Source: an uncultured Clostridium sp.
Lineage (GTDB): Bacteria; Bacillota; Clostridia; TANB77; CAG-508
Direction of reading: 5' to 3'
NCBI GenBank assembly: GCA_947570695.1
Contig: CANOVB010000007.1
Coordinates: 31,881 to 95,880, forward strand
Length of the DNA: 64,000 nt
Made by a program: the position numbers and the translations under genes. Shown piece after piece: positions 24,535 through 33,505 of this stretch. Each line of letters opens with the position of its first letter. Position 1 is the stretch's first letter. A model generated the notes under the pieces. It saw only the letters and a list, made by a program, of their open reading frames with translations, was not told the DNA's origin and searched no databases.

Positions 24535-26790
24535 TTAGTCTATTCTTAATAATTCTTCATAATTTTCTAAAATGGCTTCTGCATATTCTTCTGTATGACC
24601 ATTTCTTTTTGTATTTTTAATATTTACTTTATTTACTTCATATTCATCTTGCATTATTTGCTCTAATTCTTTTATTTGACTTAATAATTCTTTATTTTTA
24701 TAATTTCTAGAATTTAATTTTCTATAAGCATTTTTCATAACTTTTACTCTTGGCAAAATTGTATCTATATACATTGGTGAATAAAAATTTACAAATTTAT
24801 ACCTTTCATTTATAAAGCCTACATATTCCGCAATTTCTGCTTCTGTTAATTTATCTAAATTTTCTAATAGTAAATCCCAATATAATTCATACATTCCACC
24901 TTGTCTAAAATATGGTTGATTTATCATAAGTTTTTTAGTTTCTGATAGAATATGTTTTATATCTACATCATTTTTTGCACATAAATTAATATATTCATAA
25001 CTCCAAGATGGTATATAAAACCCTAAATCTTTTTTTAGCTTGCTTGTCTTTAAATAGTATCTTGATATATTTGTAAGTGCTAAAACTACAAAAGCAATGA
25101 TTAAAAGTATGATTGTAAAATAATCAATTATTTTAAATTTACTTATTTTTTCCTCTTCATCATACATTGGAATTGCTAAATATATAAATACTGTTTGTAG
25201 TAAAATCAAAAATGATAAATTAAAATCAAAACATAAGCTATGTATAATAATTAAATCTAATCCTAAAAATATTGCTAATTTATAAAACGCATTTTCTCTT
25301 TTTTCTTCATCTTTCTGATTTCTAAAAAACTCTTTAACCACTTTTATATTAAATACTACAACTAATATTATAAACAAAGCTGTTCCAATTATTCCATATG
25401 ATATTAATAGTTCAAAAAAGTAACTATGAGTTTCCTTCATGGCGTAAGGATATTCTTGAACTGATTGTGACATCATTTTCCATGTATCTCCACCTTTACC
25501 AATAATTGGACTTTCTTTTGCTATTTTTAAGCAATCTTTCCAAAGCATCATTCTTTCAGTAAGACTTCTATCTTTTCCAAAAAGTCTAGCTAAAGTATCT
25601 CCGACTTTATATGGTAAATATTTATAATTTAGTGGACATTCCTTACCATTTATATAGCATTTTTTAATTACTACTTTTTCCCTATATCTATTAAAAATTG
25701 ATAATCCAATTTGATAAACATCTTCTGTTGGTTCTACAGTTAATGTAATTTTTTTATCATTTAAATTCATTATATTTGTAGATAATGTATATCTATTAAA
25801 ATATTCATTCATCTCTAATATGCTTATTCTTAAATCACTTTCTGGGTTTCCAGAAATATTTTCTATATCAACTTCTATTTCTAATTTGTATTCTTTATTA
25901 GGTTCAAATTTATAATTTAAAAATTTTATAAAATATGCCTCATAAAAAGTATATGGTTTAGACACTTTTAATCCAATAAAAAGTGCAAAAATGCATATCA
26001 ATACTAAAATCGAAATTCCTATTCCTATAAATATGCAAAATATCTTTTTGTTTTTCAACTTTAAAAATTTGCATTTTAAAGTTTTGAAAAAACATAAAAT
26101 AAAATAAATAATTATTGCACTTGCAAGTAATATATATACTGCTCTACATACTGTAAGAAATATTACATATAAACTTAATATTATATAAGGAATATATAAT
26201 ATTTTAATAAATATTTTTTTATGGTTTCGAATTTGACTAATAGCCAAAAATATACAAAATGCAAAATATATTGCAACTGAATTTCCATATCCAAAAGACG
26301 AAACTAATTTTTCATCTAGAGTATATTTTAAATTAAAATAATCTAATATCCAATATAACTTATTAGAATTTTGTATATCAATTCCTAATATAGCTATTAT
26401 TAATGATGATACTAAAGTTACATTTATTATTATATTTACCTTAAATTTATTATCTACAGTATTTCTAACTACTAAATACATTGAATATACATAACAATAT
26501 TTTAATATAAATTCAACTGTTCCTTGAAGAGTACTATATGTCCTAAAAATTAATGGTAATGTTGTTGAACATATAAATGCTATTACTAATATATCTATGT
26601 TATTTTTTATTACTATTTTTTGCTTTAGCAATATTTTTCTCAAAATAAGATAAAAAACTGCAACTCCAAGTAATATACTCATTGGAATTGGTCTTAATCC
26701 TTTTTCATTTGCCCCAACAATTAAGCTCCATACAGATATTGTTATACTAATTATTAGCATACCAAATATATCTAATATTTTTTTCTTCAT
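24535..26790 (-). CDS. O-antigen ligase/polymerase-like membrane protein
   Basis: 751 residues from ATG 26790, which has GGAG six bases ahead (an in-frame TTG lies 12 bases upstream). About a dozen membrane helices; a soluble extracellular block (about residues 290-420) interrupts them and is rich in strands; then GKGGDTWKMM and the Wzy_C-type segment around ETHSYFFELLISYGIIG follow. The last 170 residues are a soluble helical domain. WaaL/Wzy-type proteins join sugar chains at the outer membrane face. It is the first gene of the operon and has a consensus promoter. Confidence 0.8.
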   Translation of the reverse strand: MKKKILDIFGMLIISITISVWSLIVGANEKGLRPIPMSILLGVAVFYLILRKILLKQKIVIKNNIDILVIAFICSTTLPLIFRTYSTLQGTVEFILKYCYVYSMYLVVRNTVDNKFKVNIIINVTLVSSLIIAILGIDIQNSNKLYWILDYFNLKYTLDEKLVSSFGYGNSVAIYFAFCIFLAISQIRNHKKIFIKILYIPYIILSLYVIFLTVCRAVYILLASAIIIYFILCFFKTLKCKFLKLKNKKIFCIFIGIGISILVLICIFALFIGLKVSKPYTFYEAYFIKFLNYKFEPNKEYKLEIEVDIENISGNPESDLRISILEMNEYFNRYTLSTNIMNLNDKKITLTVEPTEDVYQIGLSIFNRYREKVVIKKCYINGKECPLNYKYLPYKVGDTLARLFGKDRSLTERMMLWKDCLKIAKESPIIGKGGDTWKMMSQSVQEYPYAMKETHSYFFELLISYGIIGTALFIILVVVFNIKVVKEFFRNQKDEEKRENAFYKLAIFLGLDLIIIHSLCFDFNLSFLILLQTVFIYLAIPMYDEEEKISKFKIIDYFTIILLIIAFVVLALTNISRYYLKTSKLKKDLGFYIPSWSYEYINLCAKNDVDIKHILSETKKLMINQPYFRQGGMYELYWDLLLENLDKLTEAEIAEYVGFINERYKFVNFYSPMYIDTILPRVKVMKNAYRKLNSRNYKNKELLSQIKELEQIMQDEYEVNKVNIKNTKRNGHTEEYAEAILENYEELLRID

Positions 26791-26846
26791 TATTTTCTCC
26801 AAAGTCTTTTGTAAACCATAATATTATATGGCAAAATTATATGTTT

Positions 26847-26875
26847 ATTATAATAAAACCATAAACTTTTTTCAA
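26847..26875 (-). promoter_or_regulatory. Promoter of the peptide/glycan operon
   Basis: TTGAAA (26870-26875), 17-base spacer, TATAAT (26847-26852) on the minus strand, about 55 bases before the ATG at 26790. It is the only strong promoter I find for the genes down to 19695. Confidence 0.8.
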
Positions 26876-26979
26876 GCAATTATGTAGTTTTTTAATATTT
26901 TTGTTACATTTCGCTTTTTTCGAAAATAATTATGAAACTAAGTGTATAACCAACAACTTTTAAAATTAATTTTTAAATA

Positions 26980-27020
26980 AAAATTCTCTCTATTTTACAG
27001 AAAATAAAGAGAATTTTTTT
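26980..27020 (-). terminator. Terminator after the GltD-like gene
   Basis: AAATTCTCTTTATTTT / AAAATAGAGAGAATTT hairpin on the minus strand followed by TTATTT. It lies 20 bases after the stop at 27043 and separates this unit from the downstream operon. Confidence 0.8.
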
Positions 27021-27042
27021 ATTATATCAAATATGCAATTTC

Positions 27043-28308
27043 CTATACTATAAAGGCTTTACCTATTTTGGTATTATTCATTATTCCAACTGCAGCTTTT
27101 TTTCCTGCTGCTAATGCTCTGCAAACTGTAGATTTACTTTCTGTGTTATCTCCACCAGCATAAACATTTTCTAAATTTGTTTTTCCATTTTCATCAATTT
27201 TTATATATCCCCAATCATCAAGCTCTATTCCTTGACTTTCAATTAATGTCCTATCTGGTTTTAATCCTATTGCAAAAACTACTGTATTTGCTTCTTCTTC
27301 ATATTCTTCTGCACCTATTACATCAACAGCTTTTCCTTCTACAATTCTTGTATTTATACAATTAACACTAAAAATTTCTCCATTATTTTCATTTGCAGAA
27401 ACTACTCTTGTTAATTCTTTAAATTCTACACCATCTTCTATAGCTTCCTCAAGTTCAACCTCTCTTGCAGGCATATGCTCTTTATCTCTACGATAAAGTA
27501 TTTTTACTTTTTTAGCTCCCATTCTAATGGCACATCTTGCAGAATCCATTGCTACATTTCCACCACCAATAACAACTACAGTTCCTAATTCTTTAATAAA
27601 TTTTTTCTCACTATAAGCTCTCAAAAATACATCAGATTTATATACATTCTTTAAATCTTTTTCTGAAAGTTTATATGTAGATGATTTAGCAGCACCAACT
27701 GCTAAAAACACTGCATCATATTTTTGACTAATCTCATTTAAAGTAAAATCTTTTCCCAATTCTTTATTAGTAATAAAATTAGCACCTAAATTTTTAATTT
27801 TATTAACAACATTTTCTACTTTATCTTTTGATAATCTAAAATCAGGTATTCCATAAACTAAAATTCCCCCTGGAATACTATCTTTTTCATAAATATCAAC
27901 CTCATATCCATTTTTCAAAAGTTCTACTGCACATTCAATTCCTGCAGGTCCAGAGCCAATTATACCAACTTTTTTTCCATTTGAGCTTTCTTTTTTTATT
28001 TCATATTCATAATTATTTTCTATAGCCCATTCATTCACGCTTTTTTCTAAAATTCCTATATTTGTTGGATTAGATTTCACCCCTCTTACACAGCTTCCCT
28101 CACATTGTTCCTCTTGTGGACAAACAATACTACAAATATAAGAACATATATTATTTTCTTGTAATATTTTGTAAGCTTCTTTATAATTTCTATTCTTTAC
28201 TTCTGTTATAAACTCTGGTATCTTAGTTTGCATTGGGCAGCCTTTTATACTACAAGGTTTCATCTTGCAATTTAAGCAGTATTCTGCTTTTTCCTTTATA
28301 TTTTCCAT
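27043..28308 (-). CDS. GltD-like FAD/NAD(P) oxidoreductase
   Basis: 421 residues. The N-terminal iron-sulfur domain has CLNCKMKPCSIKGCP and CSYICSIVCP with CEGSC, then a dinucleotide-binding motif VGIIGSGPAGIEC and a second VVVIGGGNVAMDSARCAIRMGAKK. This fold is shared by the glutamate synthase small subunit, dihydropyrimidine dehydrogenase and NfnL-type proteins. No large glutamate synthase gene is next to it, so it may serve another electron-transfer partner. Its start is two bases from the MgtC stop, implying co-transcription. Confidence 0.85.
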   Translation of the reverse strand: MENIKEKAEYCLNCKMKPCSIKGCPMQTKIPEFITEVKNRNYKEAYKILQENNICSYICSIVCPQEEQCEGSCVRGVKSNPTNIGILEKSVNEWAIENNYEYEIKKESSNGKKVGIIGSGPAGIECAVELLKNGYEVDIYEKDSIPGGILVYGIPDFRLSKDKVENVVNKIKNLGANFITNKELGKDFTLNEISQKYDAVFLAVGAAKSSTYKLSEKDLKNVYKSDVFLRAYSEKKFIKELGTVVVIGGGNVAMDSARCAIRMGAKKVKILYRRDKEHMPAREVELEEAIEDGVEFKELTRVVSANENNGEIFSVNCINTRIVEGKAVDVIGAEEYEEEANTVVFAIGLKPDRTLIESQGIELDDWGYIKIDENGKTNLENVYAGGDNTESKSTVCRALAAGKKAAVGIMNNTKIGKAFIV

Positions 28309-28309
28309 T

Positions 28310-28999
28310 TTATCCTTCTTTTACCTCTACTATTTCTTTAACATTTTTTATTTGCATCACTCTTGACATTATCTCATTTATATCAGCTTTTTCTTTATAT
28401 TTTAAAATAATTCTAATATACTCATCAGATTTACTATCAACAATTTGCATTTTAACAATTTCTAATTGAAAATTATTAAATATTTCTCTTAAATTTTCTA
28501 AAATTTCTTTTGGATTTTCAGCCTTAACTTCTAAGTCTATAAAATTATAATGTTCTAATTTTCCAGATAATACATGAGAATAAGATAAAACTAAATATAC
28601 TACGGCTGTAGCAATAATAGCCCCTAAATAATCACCTGCGCCAACTGTCAAACCAATACATGTGACTGCAAGTAATCCAGCAGCTGTTGTTAACCCCTTT
28701 ACATTAAATCCATCTCTTAAAATTGTTCCAGCCCCGAGAAATCCTATTCCAGATAATAATTGCGCTGGAATTCTACTCGGATCAGCCCCTGTTGTAGTAT
28801 TCAAATAATCTCCACAAACCATTACAAGTACTGCACTTATTCCAACCAAAACATGAGTTCTAAAACCTGCTGGTTTATTCCATGATTCTCTTTCCCATCC
28901 AACAAACCCAGATAAGAAAGCTATTAAGATTAATTTAAATAGTATTTCTAGTTCATGTATTTGCATAATATTACTAAAAGCATTTATAATTGTATCCAT
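28310..28999 (-). CDS. MgtC/SapB family membrane protein
   Basis: About 230 residues from ATG 28999, chosen because GAGGAG lies just before it and the family begins at this point. The membrane part has FVGWERE, RTHVLVGISAVL, SRIPAQLLSGIGFLGAGTI and GLTTAAGLLAV, the hallmark motifs of MgtC/YhiD/SapB proteins; the last 70 residues form an ACT-like domain (VSRVMQIKNVKEIV-type helix). Roles reported are magnesium homeostasis and control of ATP synthase. It precedes the GltD-like gene directly. Confidence 0.9.
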   Translation of the reverse strand: MDTIINAFSNIMQIHELEILFKLILIAFLSGFVGWERESWNKPAGFRTHVLVGISAVLVMVCGDYLNTTTGADPSRIPAQLLSGIGFLGAGTILRDGFNVKGLTTAAGLLAVTCIGLTVGAGDYLGAIIATAVVYLVLSYSHVLSGKLEHYNFIDLEVKAENPKEILENLREIFNNFQLEIVKMQIVDSKSDEYIRIILKYKEKADINEIMSRVMQIKNVKEIVEVKEG

Positions 29000-29075
29000 A
29001 TTTTTCTCCTCTTTTTTAAATATTTTATCATTGATTTTATATTTAGACAATAATTAGTTTTATTTTTATACTATA

Positions 29076-29146
29076 TAGTCAAAATTTGTATACAAAATTT
29101 AGCAAAGTTTATTCAATAGAAAAGTATAAATTTTCTATTATATAAA
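29076..29146. repeat. Dispersed intergenic hairpin repeat, family 2
   Basis: AGTCAAAATTTGTATACAAA, then AGCAAAGTTTATTCAATAGA and the inverted arm TTTTCTATTATATAAA. Upstream of the mgtC gene; one of the clearer copies. Confidence 0.6.
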
Positions 29147-29218
29147 TAAAAAACATGAATATTTTTATTCATGTTTCTCATTTCAGTATTTATAAATATT
29201 TTTCTAATATATGTTAAT

Positions 29219-29764
29219 TTATCTTTCTATAACTGCTTTAATTTCTTTCAAAATATCTTTATAGTTCTCATTTGCCTTTTCAATATCATCAATTCCATAT
29301 ACTTCGCCTGATGTTAAAGTTCTTATAAAATAAAATTCAAATTCCATAAATTCCCTAATACTTTCAAAATATTCCTTTATTGAACTGGTAACTTCTTTAT
29401 TTTCCTCTTCACTTAATTGTCCAATTAATAATAGATAAACTTTTTTGCCTTTTAAATTTCCATGGTTTGAAAAAGGATTTAATCTATCAATAACATTTTT
29501 TAAAATTCCTGTTATATGATTCATATAAATTGGTGAAGCAATTATTATTCTATCTGCTTTTATCATATTTATGTATAGTTCTTGCATATCATCATCACTA
29601 ATAGAACAATAATTTTTTAAATTTTCAATACAAGAACTGCATCCTAAACAAAACTTTATATCTTTTTCAGCAAGAGAAATTAATTTATCATCTTTTTCTT
29701 TTAATTCTTTTAGTAATTTATAACAATTCCTATTTCTATTACTTCCACTTATATATAAATTCAT
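29219..29764 (-). CDS. NADPH-dependent FMN reductase/flavodoxin-fold protein
   Basis: 181 residues. The motifs FCLGCSSCIENLKNYCSISDD, IIIASPIYMNHITG and LKNVIDR are typical of the clostridial iron-sulfur or plain flavin reductase group with a CxxC-x(n)-C site. It binds FMN and passes electrons from NAD(P)H to an unknown acceptor. A small gene lies upstream (29825-29968) in the same direction. Confidence 0.85.
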   Translation of the reverse strand: MNLYISGSNRNRNCYKLLKELKEKDDKLISLAEKDIKFCLGCSSCIENLKNYCSISDDDMQELYINMIKADRIIIASPIYMNHITGILKNVIDRLNPFSNHGNLKGKKVYLLLIGQLSEEENKEVTSSIKEYFESIREFMEFEFYFIRTLTSGEVYGIDDIEKANENYKDILKEIKAVIER

Positions 29765-29824
29765 ATACTTTCTCTCTTTCTTTTTTGATTATTTGTTCTT
29801 TTCAATTCATTATTCTTATTACTT

Positions 29825-29968
29825 CTATTTCTTATTTTTTTTAGTCATTTTATCAAACTTATTTGCATTTTCTTTTTGTTTATCAAGAGGGAGCCAAGCA
29901 AATTCTGAACATACTTGTTCCCCATATTTAGTTGTATTTTCTTTTTTTATACTAATATCTTCTTCCAT
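29825..29968 (-). CDS. Small charged protein of unknown function
   Basis: 47 residues, ATG at 29968 preceded by AGGAGAAG, stop at 29825. The sequence is hydrophilic, begins MEEDISIKKENTTKYGEQV and ends in a Lys-rich tail. It is 60 bases ahead of the flavin reductase and in the same direction. I do not recognise it; the good ribosome site supports that it is real. Confidence 0.5.
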   Translation of the reverse strand: MEEDISIKKENTTKYGEQVCSEFAWLPLDKQKENANKFDKMTKKNKK

Positions 29969-30015
29969 AAATCTTCTCCTTTGATATTAGTATTTTCAAT
30001 TAATAATATATTATA

Positions 30016-31038
30016 CTATTTTATTTTGTGTCTTAAATGTTGTCTATAAAGCTGCTCAAATATCTTCTCTCTTATTTCAAAAGATCTCATAGCAAATTTT
30101 TTATGAGGTTCACTCATTTTACTACAATTGGCCAAATCTGTTTCAAAATCTTTCAGAGAATATCCACTTAATTTTTTATAAGATTTTTCAGCTTGTTCTG
30201 GATAATTTTCAAAAATATAATTTAATAATTCCTCTGGACTTGGTTTTTTAGTATTAGGCTTTATACCATATTGAACAGAATATTCTTTATCTAAATCTGA
30301 TTTAAAAAATTGCTCATCTTTTTCTAACTCGCCAGTTATCCATTCTTCATTAACATTTAATGAAAACCAATTACGATTTGATAAATAATATGGGTCTAAT
30401 CTTGCATTTTTATTATCAAATAAAGTAATATCAAAGTTTCCATTTGCGCCAAATTTTAAGCTAAATAAAGCTCTATCTATAAGTTCTTGTTTCATTGCAT
30501 CTATTTCTGCTTTTGAATATTCTTGTCTAGGCTTACTTCCTCTTGATGTTAAAAAATATATATTAGAATTTACATAATCATCTATAGTTTGTGGCATAGC
30601 TCTTCCCTGTAATTCATTTCTTCTTTTCTCAGCAGTGTCAGGATTTTCCATAAGATACGTTTGGAAAGCCACTTCTTGTGATACATGTGAACTTCTAGTA
30701 TTCAGCGAAAAACTTTCAAAATGTCCTAAATTTTCATCATATACAATAGATGATTCAAAAAAGCAATCTCTATAAAAATATCTATCTCTATCTAAATGAA
30801 TTATTATTCCTAATTCTGTTTCTGGCATATTTATTCCTGTTTTTTGTCCAATTTTATGTATTAAGTATGGTGAATAAAAACTATCATCTTCTAAAGTTTT
30901 CTTATTATGTATATACCCATTTTTTAATCTTTTATCATTATATACTACTTGGTGAATTACTCCATCAGGAGCTAAAGCTTCATAAGTTAATTTATAATCA
31001 TAAGAATTGCATAATATAAATTCGCTCTTTTCTTGCAT
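30016..31038 (-). CDS. HipT-like or other kinase-like protein, unassigned
   Basis: 340 residues. Parts recall HipA-type kinases: the segment SLKFGANGNFDITLFDN looks like a catalytic loop, and ARLDPYYLSNRNWFSL like the metal site that follows. Clear phosphate-loop residues are not certain, so the assignment is tentative. The gene starts one base after the stop of the 31040-31402 gene, whose product looks like a HipA N-terminal (HipS-type) domain; that pairing is the better evidence. No HipB-like DNA-binding gene is adjacent. Confidence 0.45.
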   Translation of the reverse strand: MQEKSEFILCNSYDYKLTYEALAPDGVIHQVVYNDKRLKNGYIHNKKTLEDDSFYSPYLIHKIGQKTGINMPETELGIIIHLDRDRYFYRDCFFESSIVYDENLGHFESFSLNTRSSHVSQEVAFQTYLMENPDTAEKRRNELQGRAMPQTIDDYVNSNIYFLTSRGSKPRQEYSKAEIDAMKQELIDRALFSLKFGANGNFDITLFDNKNARLDPYYLSNRNWFSLNVNEEWITGELEKDEQFFKSDLDKEYSVQYGIKPNTKKPSPEELLNYIFENYPEQAEKSYKKLSGYSLKDFETDLANCSKMSEPHKKFAMRSFEIREKIFEQLYRQHLRHKIK

Positions 31039-31039
31039 A

Positions 31040-31402
31040 CTAAATTTCTCCCTCTATAATAAAATTATCTAATTTTAACTTCCCTTCTGTTACTTTTAAA
31101 ATTTCGAATTCATCATAACTTGATAAATTATATTTTTTCAATAATTCTTTTAATTCAATTTCTGTATAATTTTCTATATTTGGCAATCTTTCTTTAAATA
31201 TAGGAAAAAGACTTTTACTTTCATAAATCTTTCTTTTATCTTTAAAAGGTATTACATTACTTGGAATTTTAATTTGTTTTACTAAATTAGAATAACCATC
31301 AATTAATTTAAAATAATATTTATCATACTTTTTATACAAAGCGCCTATAACATATTTTTTATTTGTATCATAATCAATCCATTTTAAATATAAATAATCC
31401 AT
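31040..31402 (-). CDS. HipS-like (HipA N-terminal domain) protein
   Basis: 120 residues. The pattern of KYVIGALYKKYDKYYFKLID followed by ESKSLFPIFKERLPN and EFEILKVTEGKLKLDNF resembles the N-terminal subdomain of HipA, with the typical FP-x-F-x-x-RLP block. In split HipBST systems this domain is a separate protein that neutralises the kinase HipT. It lies just upstream of, and in tight coupling with, the 30016-31038 gene. Confidence 0.55.
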   Translation of the reverse strand: MDYLYLKWIDYDTNKKYVIGALYKKYDKYYFKLIDGYSNLVKQIKIPSNVIPFKDKRKIYESKSLFPIFKERLPNIENYTEIELKELLKKYNLSSYDEFEILKVTEGKLKLDNFIIEGEI

Positions 31403-31728
31403 ATTATTTTCTCTTTTCTAAATTTCTTTTATATTTTACCATAAAATGCCTAAAAGCACAAGTTTTCCTAGTAGTTTAATACTATTTTCAGTTAAACTTT
31501 AATACAATATTATGTCTTATATTAAATTTAATTCTTTTTTATTATTGTTTTTGAGTTAAATTTTATAATATATATATCTTTTATTAGTATCATCTAATTT
31601 TACTATTTATATGACTTAAATTCATTTTTTAAATATTAATGAAAAATCCCCTATAATATTAAATATTTATGCATAAAGTATTGACAATAAACATAAATTT
31701 ATGCTAAGATAATTATTGTTATTGATAT
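31403..31728. other. Intergenic region between the HipS-like gene and tRNA-Leu
   Basis: Very AT-rich DNA with no coding signal or stable hairpin that I can support, apart from the tRNA promoter at its right end. It should hold the promoter of the leftward HipS/HipT-like pair; no clear consensus is visible. Confidence 0.4.
31681..31710 (+). promoter_or_regulatory. Promoter of tRNA-Leu
   Basis: TTGACA (31681-31686), 18-base spacer, TAAGAT (31705-31710), 18 bases before the first base of the tRNA. Confidence 0.7.
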
Positions 31729-31811
31729 GCGGTAGTGGCGGAACTGGCAGACGCGCTAGACTTAGGATCTAGTGGGAGACCGTGGGGGTTCAAGTCCTCT
31801 CTACCGCACCA
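31729..31811 (+). tRNA. tRNA-Leu (anticodon UAG)
   Basis: Acceptor stem GCGGTAG / CTACCGC, D-arm region TGGCGGAACTGGCAGACGCG, anticodon stem CTAGA / TCTAG with loop CTTAGGA (anticodon TAG, reading CUA), a long variable arm as in all tRNA-Leu, and the T-arm with GTTCAAGTC. CCA is encoded at 31809-31811. Confidence 0.95.
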
Positions 31812-31968
31812 GAGAAGAGATTTTCTTTGTAAATCTCTTTTTTGTTTGAAATATCCTCCCCTATACAAAATTGTTTATATCAGTTTTATTACATTATTGA
31901 AGTATAAAAAATATTATATTATAATATTTTTATCAGGATTAACATTATAATATGAAAGAGGTTTCGCA

Positions 31969-33375
31969 ATGGAAGAATTAGATTTAAATGAAATTATACA
32001 TTTAATATGGAGAAGAAAAGTTATAATTTTATTATTTATTATATTAGGAACAATATGTGGTTACATATATAATAATAATTTTACAACACCAATGTATATA
32101 GCATCTACAACTGTAATTTTATCTGTAAATCTTGATGATGAAGACATAATTTCACACAAAAATGAAACTGTTACTAATGATGATATTAAATTGTCTGAAA
32201 GTCTTATAGATACTTATCAAAAAATAATTAAAAGTAATGCAGTTGCAAGCGGAATAAAGAAAAATTTAAAAATTAGTTTATCTGAAAAAGACATAAGTAA
32301 CTCAATATCTTTAAAAAATGATTTAAATACAATGGTTATTGAAATAATGGTAACAAATAAAGATCCAGAACTTGCTTTACTAATTGCAAATGAAGTTCCA
32401 AATGTATTTTTCGAAAAAATTGTTGGTATATATAATATAAAAAATGCAGAAATATTGGATAAAGCCGAAAAACCTTCTGCTCCATTTAATATAAACCCTT
32501 CAAAATTTGCTTGTATTGGATTTTTTATAGGTCTTTGTATTTCTGGATTAATAATAATTATTGAAACACTATTTAATGAAAAAATAAAAACAGAATATGA
32601 CATAGATGAAAAATTAAAAATACCAGTAATTGCAAAAATAGGAAATGTTCCAAAAGAAGAAGTAAGCTTAGTAACTTCTAGTACCTCTTCTTGTAGTGAA
32701 ATTTTTAGAGTTTTATTATCTAATATAAAACATTTAAATTCAAAAGTTGTTTTAGTAACAAGCTGTAATCCATCAGAGGGTAAAAGTTTTATAGCCTCAA
32801 ATACTGCAATTACATACGCAAGAAGTGGAAAAAAAACTTTATTAATAGATTCTGATATTAGAAGAGGTAGACAACACGATATATTTGGCATAACTCCATA
32901 TAAAGATGGAATTTCTAATTTAATACAAAAAGATACACCTAAAATTAATTTTGATAACTATATTTCTCATAGTCCTAATATAGAAAATTTAGATATAATT
33001 ACAAAAGGCACAGCTTGTATCGATTATTCTAAATTGCTCTATACAGACACATTTGTACAATTAATTGAACAATTAAAATCACAATATGATTTCATAATTA
33101 TAGATGGTACACCAAAATCGCTTGTTGCCGATGATATTGCATTTTCATCAGTAGTAGATTGTACAATATTAGTTGTTAGATACAATAAAGTACTTTTAAG
33201 TGATGTAAAAAAAGTGACAAATATGGAAACAATAAAAAGAAATAGATTAAGAATTGTACTAAATGGCATTCCTAGCCTAACTGGAAAATATCAATACAAT
33301 TATTATAAATATAGCAATTCAAATCAATTAATTGTAAAAAAATTATTTAATAAAAAGAAAGAACAAATAAATTAG
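31969..33375 (+). CDS. Capsule-type chain-length regulator fused to a bacterial tyrosine kinase
   Basis: 468 residues. The N-terminal Wzz part has a membrane helix at 16-33, a soluble loop, and a second helix at about 178-200. The kinase part has Walker A SCNPSEGKSFIASN, A' LLIDSDIRRG and Walker B FIIIDGTP, followed by a Tyr cluster GKYQYNYYKYSNSN (autophosphorylation). It controls the length of exported polysaccharide. In most Firmicutes the two halves are separate proteins; the fused form is typical of Proteobacteria but also seen in clostridia. No capsule genes adjoin it; a polysaccharide deacetylase follows on the other strand. Confidence 0.9.
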   Translation: MEELDLNEIIHLIWRRKVIILLFIILGTICGYIYNNNFTTPMYIASTTVILSVNLDDEDIISHKNETVTNDDIKLSESLIDTYQKIIKSNAVASGIKKNLKISLSEKDISNSISLKNDLNTMVIEIMVTNKDPELALLIANEVPNVFFEKIVGIYNIKNAEILDKAEKPSAPFNINPSKFACIGFFIGLCISGLIIIIETLFNEKIKTEYDIDEKLKIPVIAKIGNVPKEEVSLVTSSTSSCSEIFRVLLSNIKHLNSKVVLVTSCNPSEGKSFIASNTAITYARSGKKTLLIDSDIRRGRQHDIFGITPYKDGISNLIQKDTPKINFDNYISHSPNIENLDIITKGTACIDYSKLLYTDTFVQLIEQLKSQYDFIIIDGTPKSLVADDIAFSSVVDCTILVVRYNKVLLSDVKKVTNMETIKRNRLRIVLNGIPSLTGKYQYNYYKYSNSNQLIVKKLFNKKKEQIN

Positions 33376-33390
33376 TATATCAAATGAAAT

Positions 33391-33416
33391 AAAGTCCAGA
33401 TTATTCTGGACTTTTA
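33391..33416 (+). terminator. Intrinsic terminator after the tyrosine-kinase gene
   Basis: AAAGTCCAGA / TCTGGACTTT with a short loop, then TATAAT; lies 15 bases past the stop codon. Confidence 0.85.
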
Positions 33417-33505
33417 TAATATTATTTATTAACCATTCAAACAAAAAACAGTATAACAAACGTGTAGTGAATATTATACCACACATATTGAATTCATTTT
33501 ATATT

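Noticed and set aside
32217-32891. 224-codon minus-strand reading frame
   Set aside because: Exact shadow of the tyrosine-kinase gene on the other strand; composition follows that gene.
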